A DNA stretch of 29,685 nucleotides from Chloroflexota bacterium (lineage in GTDB: Bacteria > Chloroflexota > Ktedonobacteria > Ktedonobacterales > Ktedonobacteraceae). The position numbers and the translations under genes were made by a program. Each line of letters opens with the position of its first letter. Positions within the stretch are counted from its first letter, which is position 1. The DNA lies in contig VBJK01000157.1 of NCBI GenBank assembly GCA_005879655.1, forward strand, positions 1 through 29,685, written 5' to 3'. The notes beneath the pieces were generated by a model. It made no database searches. It was not told the origin of the DNA and worked only from the letters and a program-made list of their open reading frames with translations. Positions 1-7,458 of the stretch are shown here, in pieces.

Positions 1-90
1 TCTCACGCCGCAGCTTCAAATATCGCTTGACTGTCGGTTCTGACACACTACAGGTAGACTGAAAAGCCCTGCAAAAAATGTTTTTGCTGT
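1..90 (-). pseudogene. IS630-like transposase N-terminal fragment (runs off left edge)
   Basis: Read on the minus strand, the first 70 bases give an open frame ending in SVSEPTVKRYLKLRRE. This is the recognition-helix style of the helix-turn-helix found at the N-terminus of IS630-family transposases. The frame is open from about position 110 down to the window edge, but no ATG or GTG with a ribosome site is visible upstream, so the 5' part looks lost. The remaining transposase would lie outside the window. The assignment comes from the HTH pattern only; another HTH protein is possible. Confidence 0.45.
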
Positions 91-106
91 TGACAATCAG
101 ATTAGT

Positions 107-532
107 ATGTACTATAATTATTTCGTATTCGCTGACTCTCTCTGCCTTCATCTTGATATTGGTGAGAGTATCTTTCCCACACTTGGAGTAGAAATGCTTT
201 ACCAGACAAAGGGGGATCCCTGGAATTACCAACCGTCCGGCGAAACACGCTGGCAGCTTTTTTTCGAGCGCTTGGTGGATGATGGCCTCTGTCTGGCTTC
301 CAAAAAGGACGCACTCCTCACTTGGCCCTCCCGCACGGCATTCAGGTTGCCATTAATCGAGAAACTCATTGCTACCGTCGGCAACAACCAGACACCTCAC
401 ACAACATCGGTCTTACCAGACGGCGTACTCGTAACGGGACTGGGACACATTAAGTTCTCTCTCTCCCGTTGGGGAGAGACAAATGCTAAAGCATATTTCG
501 GTGCCCGCTACGATGTAGGGGTGGAGGCATAA
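107..532 (+). CDS. Unrecognised protein, probably the C-terminal part of a longer one
   Basis: I do not recognise this 141-residue product. It has no membrane segment or signal peptide. Its end carries a GHIKFSLSRWGETNAKAYFG stretch and its middle a GLCLASKKDALLTWPS stretch, both dense in conserved-looking residues, so it is likely real protein. The start is unconvincing: the 107 ATG has no good ribosome site, and an in-frame ATG at 194 has GGAG six bases upstream. The frame is open upstream to a stop at 41-43 and the region abuts a transposase fragment, so the true N-terminus may have been removed. The stop is two bases before the ATG of the next gene, which suggests translational coupling with the terpene-cyclase-like protein. 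Confidence 0.5.
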   Translation: MYYNYFVFADSLCLHLDIGESIFPTLGVEMLYQTKGDPWNYQPSGETRWQLFFERLVDDGLCLASKKDALLTWPSRTAFRLPLIEKLIATVGNNQTPHTTSVLPDGVLVTGLGHIKFSLSRWGETNAKAYFGARYDVGVEA

Positions 533-534
533 TA

Positions 535-1557
535 ATGATCGCACAGGCAATCAACAGCGCTGTTGACTTCCTACTGACTACACGCTCACCTGACGGATTT
601 TGGCGCGACTTTTGGACTCCAGCAGGGATGAGTGATGCCTGGGTAACTGGCTACGTGGGTGTGGTGCTTGCTGCTTCACCATTGCAAAAAAGCTATACAG
701 CGGCCATTGAGGCTTGGTCTCTCTTAGAATGTGAACGCCCCGCCGACGAGGGATGGGGGTATAGTCCCCTTGTGCCTGTAGATAGCGATTCAACTGCTTG
801 GATTCTACAGCTCGCCGAGCGCCTGGGCCGAAGCGACGACGAGCGAGCGCAGAGAGCAAGAGACCTGCTAAAGCGTCATAGAATCGAAGGTGGCATCTCA
901 ACGTATGGTCAGGATCAGGCCAATGCCCTTCACCGTTTTTTTCACCTTTCCGACGAGGTTGACTTGAGTGCTTGGTTCCTCCCACACACCTGTGTGACTG
1001 CTGCCGTAGCCGGATTGAGCGGGTTCCGCGCAGATCTCACTGATTATCTTCTGAGGGAGCAACAAGATGACGGGAGTTGGACATGCTACTGGTGGTTCGA
1101 ACCGGCTTATGCCACCGCTCTAGCCTCCAAGGCCCTGGCGGCTTGTGATGGGCCTCATGCGCTAAAGGCTATCGAGCGAGCCGTAGCCTGGGCACGATCT
1201 CGGATACAAACCCTCGGTGAGAAGCCCACGCCCTTTGAGCTTGCATGGCTCTTGCGCATCTTGTTGTCCGATGGCAAGCTTTCGGCTGAAGCTGGCCGCT
1301 GTCTTGAACTAATCTTGAGCTTGCAAGATGCAAAAGGGGCATGGCGTGGCTCGGCTCGCCTGCGCATTCCTCGACCAGATGAGCCTTATCCTGATCGAGT
1401 AGAGCAGTGGGCACGCTGGTTCGGAAAGACAGCAGAGCTTAAGACTGCCGAGGATACGCTTCGCCACACCTTCACCATCTGGAGTCTTGATCAATGGGGA
1501 ATTTTTACAACAGCCACAGTTCTAGCCGCGTTACAGGAAGCAGTCAGTGTGTCATAA
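535..1557 (+). CDS. Small terpene-cyclase / prenyltransferase-fold (alpha-alpha barrel) protein
   Basis: The 340-residue product is built of alpha-helical repeats punctuated by aromatic QW-like turns: DGFW near residue 21, DEGWGY near 72, QQDDGSW near 180 and QDAKGAW near 270. This pattern is typical of the squalene-hopene cyclase / class II diterpene cyclase / prenyltransferase superfamily. A DSDSTAW motif near residues 83-89 sits where these enzymes carry the DxDDTA acid motif. The first and middle aspartates are kept and the fourth position is Ser. The protein is about half the length of squalene-hopene cyclases, so it is either a single-barrel relative or a shortened one. It starts two bases after the preceding stop and is followed by P450 pieces, which fits a former terpenoid biosynthesis cluster (inference). 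Substrate unknown. Confidence 0.65.
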   Translation: MIAQAINSAVDFLLTTRSPDGFWRDFWTPAGMSDAWVTGYVGVVLAASPLQKSYTAAIEAWSLLECERPADEGWGYSPLVPVDSDSTAWILQLAERLGRSDDERAQRARDLLKRHRIEGGISTYGQDQANALHRFFHLSDEVDLSAWFLPHTCVTAAVAGLSGFRADLTDYLLREQQDDGSWTCYWWFEPAYATALASKALAACDGPHALKAIERAVAWARSRIQTLGEKPTPFELAWLLRILLSDGKLSAEAGRCLELILSLQDAKGAWRGSARLRIPRPDEPYPDRVEQWARWFGKTAELKTAEDTLRHTFTIWSLDQWGIFTTATVLAALQEAVSVS

Positions 1558-1623
1558 CCTGTAAATAAAGGAGCGAGAGCTAATATAGCACAAATTACAC
1601 ATGAAAAAGTATGCAGACATATT

Positions 1624-1860
1624 ATGGTTGAAGAATTGCAAAAAGAAATATGCGGATCTAACTTTGTGAGTGAGTCAGGTTCTGATGAGGCCTATTTTCC
1701 GCATCCCGAACGATTCGATATCAGGCGGTCTCCCAACCTTCATCTGACTTTCGGTCATGGGGTCCATTTCTGTGTTGGCCATGCCCTGGTCCGTTTAGAG
1801 GTTCGCATCGTTCTGGAGAGAATAGTCGCACGCTTCTCCGAGATTCGCTTGGATCTCTGA
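1624..1860 (+). pseudogene. Cytochrome P450 C-terminal fragment
   Basis: The 78-residue frame holds the end of a bacterial P450. It has the PERF-type motif FPHPERFDIRR, then the heme-cysteine loop FGHGVHFCVGHALVRLE with the axial cysteine, then the last helix and strand. About the first 340 residues of a normal ~400-residue P450 are missing. The segment before DEAYFPHPERF does not look like P450, so the ATG at 1624 is probably accidental. The fragment cannot be an active enzyme. It lies upstream of an N-terminal P450 piece, the reverse of gene order, so the two come either from two genes or from a rearrangement. Confidence 0.85.
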
Positions 1861-1937
1861 AAGTTCGTGCCTATGGGGCTTTTCCCCTTACTACCCTCGC
1901 ATTCGTCTAGTGCTTGTAAAGAGAGAGTATAAGTAAT

Positions 1938-2400
1938 ATGAGCAAAAAACTATAGGAAGAGCTATCCAGGAATGTACTTGTCGGGGAAATGCACAAGGAA
2001 ATATCCCGGTTTAGTGCGTCAGGTTCCGCGATTGAGAGGCGGGTGGCTTGGTTTCATCACATGCAGGAGACTCAACCCGTACGCTATCGCCCAGAGCATA
2101 ATCTGTGGGAAGTGTTTCATTACAAAGATGTGCAGCAAGTGCTCTTAGATTATAGTACCTTTTCCGTAGATAACTGTCTGCCCGAAACCTTTCCGAGTGC
2201 ATTGGGTAGGTCTGATCCACCTGAGCATCGCCAGCTCCGTAGTCTGGTCGCAAAAGCGTTCTCTCCAAGCCGTATAGAGGAGCTGACACCATGTCTAGTC
2301 AAGATTGTAGATGAAAAGTTAGAGCAAGCTTCCACGGCAGAAAAAATAAATCTCGTCAGTGCGTTGGCTCATCCACTACCAATACATGTCATTGCTCGAC
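1938..2400 (+). pseudogene. Cytochrome P450 N-terminal fragment with amber stop
   Basis: The ATG at 1938 is followed by a TAG at codon 6 (1953-1955). The same frame then reads on through a typical P450 N-terminal third: a WxVxxYxDVxxVL-like stretch (LWEVFHYKDVQQVLLDYSTF), the helix C signature SDPPEHRQLRSLVAKAFSP with its heme-propionate-contacting HR pair, and HPLPIHVIA. The frame is lost at about 2400, where the usual LLGVP motif begins; the following bases read as a similar MGVLP in a shifted frame. Helix I, ExxR and the heme loop are absent. It is a pseudogene by nonsense mutation, frameshift and truncation, and abuts a kinase remnant directly. Confidence 0.85.
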
Positions 2401-2434
2401 CTATGGCGTACTGCCCGCCATGATACGGTGTTTA

Positions 2435-2641
2435 AGGTTTATCGGTATTGCCTTACTAATGCAAAGCTCGCAGTACGCACACACACAAAATGTGGCGGGT
2501 ACGATAGCCTATATGGCCCCAGAACAGATGCAGGCCCACCCACTTCCAGCTAGCGATCAATATGCGCTTGCTATTGTGGTCTACGAATGGCTCAGCGGTC
2601 AACGGCCCTTCCAGGGATCGTATACCGAAGTCGCGGTGAAG
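2435..2641 (+). pseudogene. Serine/threonine protein kinase catalytic-domain fragment
   Basis: This frame reads from a degenerate DFG region (FIGIALLMQSS, resembling DFGIAxL) through the activation segment GTIAYMAPEQ, the helix-F segment SDQYALAIVVYEWLSGQRPF and on to FQGSYTEVAVK. That is subdomains VII to about X of a PknB-type kinase. The N-lobe and catalytic loop are missing, and P450 sequence directly precedes it. At about 2640 the kinase homology stops and a WD40 blade begins in another frame. Kinases fused to C-terminal WD40 repeats are common in Ktedonobacteria and Actinobacteria, so both pieces are probably from one gene with its middle deleted. Confidence 0.8.
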
Positions 2642-2789
2642 CGATGTACATATATGGGAAGCGGCAACCGGAAATCTTGTTTATCGCCAAACGACGTACG
2701 TTATCTTCGGTGCTGCATGGCCGCCCGATAATACACGTATTGTCACGGCTGGCTACAACAAAGTCGCACAAGTCTGGAAAATCCAATAG
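2640..2789 (+). pseudogene. Terminal WD40 repeat of a deleted kinase-WD40 protein
   Basis: In the frame that ends with TAG at 2787-2789 the sequence reads SDVHIWEAATGN, then AAWPPDNTRIVTAGYNKVAQ, then VWKIQ and stop. This is one complete WD40 blade and the strand before it, with the x-W-D/E-x-x-TG and S/P-D-G-x-x-I-x-x-x-S patterns. There is no start codon. A stop in this frame lies at 2637-2639, immediately at the junction with the kinase piece. The fusion point therefore marks a deletion that removed the end of the kinase, the linker and all other WD40 blades. Confidence 0.75.
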
Positions 2790-2796
2790 TGCATCC

Positions 2797-2825
2797 TTGA
2801 CATGCGTTCCAATAGCCACTATTAT
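2797..2825 (+). promoter_or_regulatory. Consensus sigma-70-type promoter of recG
   Basis: TTGACA at 2797-2802 and TATTAT at 2820-2825 are separated by exactly 17 bases, so transcription should start near 2832. The site lies just after the dead WD40 fragment and is the only strong promoter before recG. It rules out the in-frame ATG at 2802, which lies in the -35 box, as the translation start. Confidence 0.75.
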
Positions 2826-2945
2826 GTGTTTCAGTTTCAAGCCCCGCCGAGAAAGGACATTGGCTCCCTCTGCCTCCTCAAAGGGGAAGTATACATACTA
2901 AATCCTAATGAGTCAATTAGAAATGCACTAGGCAATAATATAGAT

Positions 2946-5645
2946 ATGCAAAATCAAAAACAAAGTAGCCTCGCCATATATGTGGAGCGAGCACGTAAGA
3001 TATTACAACATGAACAGCGCACACATTACCAGGACAAAGCCATCACATCGGGTGGCTTAGAATCCTTCGTGGCGCGCTGGTATGATGAAATTAGTACTAT
3101 TTGCCAGCATGATGGTCTGGATCTTACCCCTATCCATCGTTTCACTGAATACCTGCAAGGTTATCACCGGCAGGACCCTATGCAGCGCGCGATGAATCTG
3201 CGCTCCGCCCTGGCGGTTCTCAACGAACTAGATGGCAAGGGACTACAACAGGCAACGTCTACAGAGCCAACGCCCCAAGCTCAGCCTGCTGTAACGCCTG
3301 CTGCTTCTCCCACCTTACCAGTACACCCTGCGGCCCCAGCGGATACCAATAGCACCGAACCGCCAGCATCGTCACAGTCGAACACAGCACAGCCTACCCA
3401 CCACAAAGCTGCTCGCCCCTCAAGCACTGAAGCAGCAAGTTCACTACAACTGGATGCGGGCATGTCGCGTGGGCATACCTCTCTCATGCTACTAAGTGCC
3501 GATGCCACCGCTATCAAAGGGGTAGGCGCGACACTGGCCGAAAAGCTTCGTCGTGTGGGTGTGCGTACGGTACGCGACCTGCTCTTCTATTTTCCACGCG
3601 AGCACCGCGACTATAGCAAGCTCACAAAAATTGCCAAAGTTCCATTCGGTGAAGTTACCACGACAATGGGCATGATCTGGGAGGTGGAGACCAAACGCAC
3701 GAACGGTGCACGTTCACGTACTATTGCTACTCTCACCGACGAGACCGGCAAGCTGAAAGTGACCTGGTTCAATCAAGCCTATCTACAAAAGCAGTTGCAA
3801 GCGGCAAAAAATTCTTACCTGGTTGTGACTGGCGTCAAGCAACGCTACGGCAACAATGTCGAGTTTTCTGTGCGTAGCCACGAATTGCCAGAGCAAGGCG
3901 ATCTGCTCAATACAGGCCGCATTGTGCCCATCTATCCACTGACCGAGGGGCTACACGCCAAGACGCTACGCCGCATCATGAAGGAGGCCGTCGATCATTA
4001 TGCAGCTATGATCCCTGAGCACCTCCCGCCCGCTATTCGTTCTGCGGGCAAGTTGATGCCCTTGCCAGATGCGCTTTACCAGATTCACTATCCTGAAAGC
4101 GAAGAGCAGCTGGCGGTAGCACGTCGCCGTCTCGCATTTGATGAGCTATTTTTGCTGCAACTGGGCATGCAAGAGCGGCGCAGCCGTTGGCAACTCGAAA
4201 CGCCACAAGGCAACGCCTTCACGATCAATGCAGCAAAAGTTTTTGTCGATCCTCCAACAGCATTAGCCGAATTGATGCCATTGCCTGAAGCAGAGACGGT
4301 ACAGACGCCAGGATCAACGCTCTGGTCAGTTATTGCTACAGATAAGTCATTAGAGGCAACAATGCCCTTCCGCTTTACCGATGCGCAACGGCGTGTCATC
4401 TGCGAGATATTTGATGATATAGCAAATAGTAAACCTATGTGTCGTCTACTACAAGGTGATGTAGGTGCCGGTAAAACAGCAGTAGCCGCTGCCACGCTCT
4501 TCATGGCGGTACTCAATGGCTACCAGGGCGCAATTATGGCCCCCACAGAACTGTTAGCCGAGCAGCACGCGCGCAGCATCAGCGCTATGCTAGAACCTTT
4601 TGGCATTCATTGCGTCCTGCTCACTGGCAGTCTCCGTCAACGCGAACGCCAAGCGGGTCGTGCGGCATTGGAGAGTGGCGAGGCGGCTATAGCGATTGGC
4701 ACCCACGCGCTCATTCAGGACGATGTAGTTTTTCATAAACTGGGCCTGGTGATCGTTGACGAACAGCACCGCTTCGGCGTAGAGCAACGCGACATGCTAC
4801 GTCAGAAAGGCTATCATCCCCACATGCTCGTGATGACGGCGACACCTATTCCACGCACCCTGGCCCTGACGCTGTATGGCGATCTGGATATCTCTGTCAT
4901 TGACCAGTTGCCACCAGGACGCCAGAAAATTATTACGCGCTGGCGTACTGGTACACGACGTAATGAAGCCAATGCACTTATCATGCGTCAGGTGGCAGAA
5001 GGCCGTCAAGCGTTTGTCATCTGTCCGTTGATCGAGGAGTCCGAATCGCTCTCAGTCAAGGCTGCTACCACCGAATACGAGCGTCTACAGCGTGAAGTCT
5101 TCCCCAACCTTCGTCTGGGCTTGCTGCACGGTGCCATGAAGCCAGCTGAGAAAGATCAGACGATGCGCAGTTTCCGTGATCACGAACTCGATATCCTGGT
5201 AGCAACCTCTGTAATTGAAGTGGGCATCGATGTGCCTAATGCGACGGTGATGGTGATTGAGGATGCGGACCGCTTCGGCCTCTCACAATTACACCAGTTT
5301 CGTGGGCGCGTTGGACGTGGCAAGCACCAATCCTATTGTTACGTGCTCAGTGCTGATGCTGGCTTGCAGGCTCAGGAACGTCTGGGTGTCTTTCAAGATA
5401 TTGATGATGGCTTCCGCCTGGCTGAAGAAGATCTGCGCTTGCGTGGTCCTGGCGACTTTATTGGCGTACGACAGAGTGGTATGCCAGAATTGCGCATCGC
5501 AGATCTGAACGATACGCCGCTGATCAATCTCTCACGAGAACTCGCCGCCCGTTTGTGGGAAAAAGATCCTTATCTGCGCTTGGCTGAGCATACGCCGTTG
5601 CGCGAGAAGATGCATCTTTTCTGGCAAAATTACATGGCACATTAA
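2946..5645 (+). CDS. recG: ATP-dependent DNA helicase RecG
   Basis: RecG remodels stalled replication forks and branch-migrates Holliday junctions. Counting from the 2946 ATG (899 residues), the protein has an unusual ~180-residue N-terminal extension with a Pro/Ala/Thr-rich linker at about 100-175. A helix-hairpin-helix-like IKGVGATLAEKLRRVGV follows near 188, then the OB-fold wedge domain near 230-285. The SF2 motor comes next: Walker A GDVGAGKT 504-511, DEQH 605-608, TATPIPRTL, VIEVGIDVPNATVMV and the motif VI region QFRGRVGRG. The RecG C-terminal LRLRGPGDFIGVRQSG hook is present. The start at 2946 is chosen because the promoter at 2797-2825 makes earlier starts impossible; its ribosome site is weak. 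The gene is intact, unlike everything to its left. Confidence 0.95.
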   Translation: MQNQKQSSLAIYVERARKILQHEQRTHYQDKAITSGGLESFVARWYDEISTICQHDGLDLTPIHRFTEYLQGYHRQDPMQRAMNLRSALAVLNELDGKGLQQATSTEPTPQAQPAVTPAASPTLPVHPAAPADTNSTEPPASSQSNTAQPTHHKAARPSSTEAASSLQLDAGMSRGHTSLMLLSADATAIKGVGATLAEKLRRVGVRTVRDLLFYFPREHRDYSKLTKIAKVPFGEVTTTMGMIWEVETKRTNGARSRTIATLTDETGKLKVTWFNQAYLQKQLQAAKNSYLVVTGVKQRYGNNVEFSVRSHELPEQGDLLNTGRIVPIYPLTEGLHAKTLRRIMKEAVDHYAAMIPEHLPPAIRSAGKLMPLPDALYQIHYPESEEQLAVARRRLAFDELFLLQLGMQERRSRWQLETPQGNAFTINAAKVFVDPPTALAELMPLPEAETVQTPGSTLWSVIATDKSLEATMPFRFTDAQRRVICEIFDDIANSKPMCRLLQGDVGAGKTAVAAATLFMAVLNGYQGAIMAPTELLAEQHARSISAMLEPFGIHCVLLTGSLRQRERQAGRAALESGEAAIAIGTHALIQDDVVFHKLGLVIVDEQHRFGVEQRDMLRQKGYHPHMLVMTATPIPRTLALTLYGDLDISVIDQLPPGRQKIITRWRTGTRRNEANALIMRQVAEGRQAFVICPLIEESESLSVKAATTEYERLQREVFPNLRLGLLHGAMKPAEKDQTMRSFRDHELDILVATSVIEVGIDVPNATVMVIEDADRFGLSQLHQFRGRVGRGKHQSYCYVLSADAGLQAQERLGVFQDIDDGFRLAEEDLRLRGPGDFIGVRQSGMPELRIADLNDTPLINLSRELAARLWEKDPYLRLAEHTPLREKMHLFWQNYMAH

Positions 5646-5827
5646 TAATTTCAATCCCCTCAAAGGGTTAGGAAAGCACACAGGCTGAACAGGGGTGTCC
5701 CATCTCTAATGCTCTGCGTGGCAATGTGCAGATTAGTTTGAAGGCTCATCTTGAAAATGCGTGAGTGTGAGCATATTTCAGGATAGTATGACAAATTTGA
5801 GATATTAGAGAGGATCACATTCTCTAA

Positions 5828-5891
5828 TAAGAGCCATATATGAAGCTATAAAGCTAATTTTCAAGCTTTACAGCTTCATATATGGCTCTTA
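5828..5891. repeat. 64-bp palindrome between convergent genes
   Basis: Two 28-base arms (5828-5855 and 5864-5891) are complementary at all but one position, around an 8-base AT-rich loop. The element sits between the ends of recG and mqsA, so it may act as a bidirectional terminator. It lacks a T-run and is far longer and more AT-rich than a usual terminator stem. It does not share the core of the other palindromes in the window. Confidence 0.8.
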
Positions 5892-5904
5892 CTGAAAAGC
5901 ACAC

Positions 5905-6306
5905 CTAAGCCGTTCTGATTTCAACTAATAGATCAGGGTGGCGGTCAAGTACTTTAAGCAATTTCACAAGCGCCAATGGAGGCTTGGTCTTGCCGTTCTC
6001 GTATCGTGAGAAGGCATTAATGCCTCCCCCAAAGATCTCGGCTGCTTCTCTTTGGTCAAGACCTAGTTTTTTACGAACACTTACGATAAATTCTGGGTCA
6101 ACAATCGATGCATTCACTTGTTTATTGAACTCTCGCATCAACGCGCTGGTCCGTACCGCTTCACTCTTCTCAAGCACGACCTCACCACAGGCAGGGCAAA
6201 AGTCGCCCGTCACAGCAGGAAGGATCGTCGATTCACCTTTATAAGTGTAGGGTATGTCGCGCGTATCATGCACTAGCTCAGCTCTAGCACAGATTAAGCA
6301 TTTCAT
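5905..6306 (-). CDS. mqsA: MqsA-type antitoxin (zinc-binding domain plus HTH)
   Basis: The 133-residue protein matches E. coli MqsA in layout. It has an N-terminal zinc site with Cys3, Cys6, Cys37 and Cys40, the linker PEFIVSVRKKLGL, and a C-terminal HTH (about 72-125). The IFGGGINAFSRYENG segment holds Asn97 and Arg101, the known DNA-contact positions in MqsA. In E. coli MqsA neutralises the RNase MqsR and represses the mqsRA promoter. No MqsR-like ORF is present: the gene 40 bases upstream on the same strand encodes a Cys-cluster protein instead. It is therefore an orphan, or paired with an unusual partner. The ribosome site is AAGGGG about nine bases before the ATG. No AACCT/AGGTT MqsA-type palindrome was seen upstream. 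Confidence 0.92.
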   Translation of the reverse strand: MKCLICARAELVHDTRDIPYTYKGESTILPAVTGDFCPACGEVVLEKSEAVRTSALMREFNKQVNASIVDPEFIVSVRKKLGLDQREAAEIFGGGINAFSRYENGKTKPPLALVKLLKVLDRHPDLLVEIRTA

Positions 6307-6345
6307 ATTCTTAGCCCCTTGAAAGATACGATTAGAACTAGGTAT

Positions 6346-6678
6346 TCATGATTCTTTCCAAGAATTCAGCAAGTGTCGGTAGTGCTCTATCATCCTTTGA
6401 TGATAGGCGTGTTCTTGCGAGGGTCCCTGATGGTAGAGTCGCTCATGATAGAGTAGCGAGGCCCTGGCTCCCGCAATTGCTTTAGGAGAGACGCTTGTAT
6501 GATGGACGCACTCTGGTGCTACGGGTTGCCAGACGGGATCGCAACGCCAATTGATGTAAGGGCAGTTGCGGCACCTGTTCGCACAGCAATAGCCGCGTCG
6601 GGTGAGGAAGCCTCTCGTTGCAATGTAGAGACCCTCTGCTGTGATCTGCCAGTCATCTTCTTCTTCATGAATTGGCAT
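6346..6678 (-). CDS. DUF5522-like cysteine-cluster protein
   Basis: The 110-residue product carries TRRGYCCANRCRNCPY near residues 27-42. This is the signature of the small DUF5522 family, whose cysteine cluster suggests metal or Fe-S binding (inference; function unknown). After it come about 65 residues rich in His, Tyr and Gln, longer than the usual family member. I chose the start at 6678 because AAAGGA lies six bases upstream; an in-frame start at 6717 has no ribosome site. It precedes mqsA by 40 bases on the same strand and shares the promoter at 6737-6765, so the two form a likely operon. The gene occupies the position an mqsR toxin would have, but shows no MqsR or RelE-fold resemblance that I can see. 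Confidence 0.7.
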   Translation of the reverse strand: MPIHEEEDDWQITAEGLYIATRGFLTRRGYCCANRCRNCPYINWRCDPVWQPVAPECVHHTSVSPKAIAGARASLLYHERLYHQGPSQEHAYHQRMIEHYRHLLNSWKES

Positions 6679-6736
6679 AGCGATCCTTTTCTTCATCAGC
6701 GAAGTTGTCAATCTCATGTATGCATGGATGTCTCGT

Positions 6737-6765
6737 ATTATACTCTGTCAACTAGGCGATGTGAA
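6737..6765 (-). promoter_or_regulatory. Promoter of the DUF5522-mqsA pair
   Basis: On the minus strand TTCACA (6760-6765) is followed after 17 bases by TATAAT (6737-6742), predicting a start near 6729 and a ~50-base leader before the DUF5522 ATG. A TTGACA lies within the spacer and another just downstream. Neither has a -10 at the right distance. Confidence 0.65.
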
Positions 6766-6875
6766 AGAGAGAATGGTCCAGAAGAGCCAACGCACCGAAA
6801 GAGAGATATACTAGTAGTGGCTCAGAAAAGCGAGCTATCCCGTTTAAAGCCGCAGTAAATAGAAAGAAGTTATGT

Positions 6876-7445
6876 ATGTCTATTCGTCCTGCACTGCTCT
6901 CGGATCATCACGCTGTGGCCCGTTTAATTCAGGCTGCATTAGATACCATCACCAGTAATTTTTCGGGTGAAGAGGATAGGGAAGATAATCCAGCCAGGTA
7001 CCTCTGGCTTGAAAACTTATTTCAGCAAACGGGCAATCGTTTTAGTTATCAACAGATCTTGGTCAAAGAAGTAGAGCATCAGGTGGTTGGTGCCATTCTG
7101 ACCTATCATGGTAGCGAGATCGAAGCATTGGATCGTCCCCTTAATGAGCGCTTGCGCCGCTTGCGCCATGATCCAACCATAACCCTGGAACGAGAAGCAG
7201 AACTCGATGAGTTTTATATTGATGCTCTTGCCGTCTCACCAGCATTTTCAGGACGTGGCTATGGCACAGCATTAATTCGGGCCGCCGAGCAGCAGGCACA
7301 GGAACGCCACTATCCCAAAATTGCGCTCAATGTCGATGAGCATAACCAACATGCTTATCAGCTTTACCAACGGCTTGGTTATCAGACTGATAAGCTGCGG
7401 GTGCTGTATGGGGAAAAGTTTTTTCATATGGTGAAGTATTTGTAG
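6876..7445 (+). CDS. GNAT-family N-acetyltransferase
   Basis: The 189-residue protein has the GNAT fold signature. The acetyl-CoA pyrophosphate loop (motif A) is SGRGYGTALI at 125-134, after the strand FYIDALAVSP. Motif B is NQHAYQLYQRLGY at 157-169. Such enzymes transfer an acetyl group from acetyl-CoA to an amine; the substrate cannot be read from the sequence. Residues 29-105 form a longer, charged insertion than in minimal GNATs. AGAAAGAAG precedes two overlapping ATGs (6872 and 6876); only the second is in frame. It is transcribed away from the DUF5522-mqsA pair and has no obvious functional tie to it. Confidence 0.88.
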   Translation: MSIRPALLSDHHAVARLIQAALDTITSNFSGEEDREDNPARYLWLENLFQQTGNRFSYQQILVKEVEHQVVGAILTYHGSEIEALDRPLNERLRRLRHDPTITLEREAELDEFYIDALAVSPAFSGRGYGTALIRAAEQQAQERHYPKIALNVDEHNQHAYQLYQRLGYQTDKLRVLYGEKFFHMVKYL

Positions 7446-7458
7446 CGCTTCAGGTATG

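Noticed and set aside
578..985. 135-residue minus-strand ORF
   Set aside because: It lies wholly inside the cyclase-fold gene and is rich in Arg and Pro, as expected for a shadow frame.
1873..1885. GGGGCTTTTCCCC hairpin after the P450 C-terminal fragment
   Set aside because: Stem of about five pairs with no T-run, beside a dead gene; it may be chance.
2802..2945. N-terminal 48 codons of the longest recG frame
   Set aside because: The first ATG is part of the -35 box of a consensus promoter, and the stretch does not resemble RecG.
5660..5765. Start-less minus-strand frame that could be the tail of a transposase
   Set aside because: It is open for about 33 codons and ends in a stop, but I recognise no family motif. 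It is too short to support.
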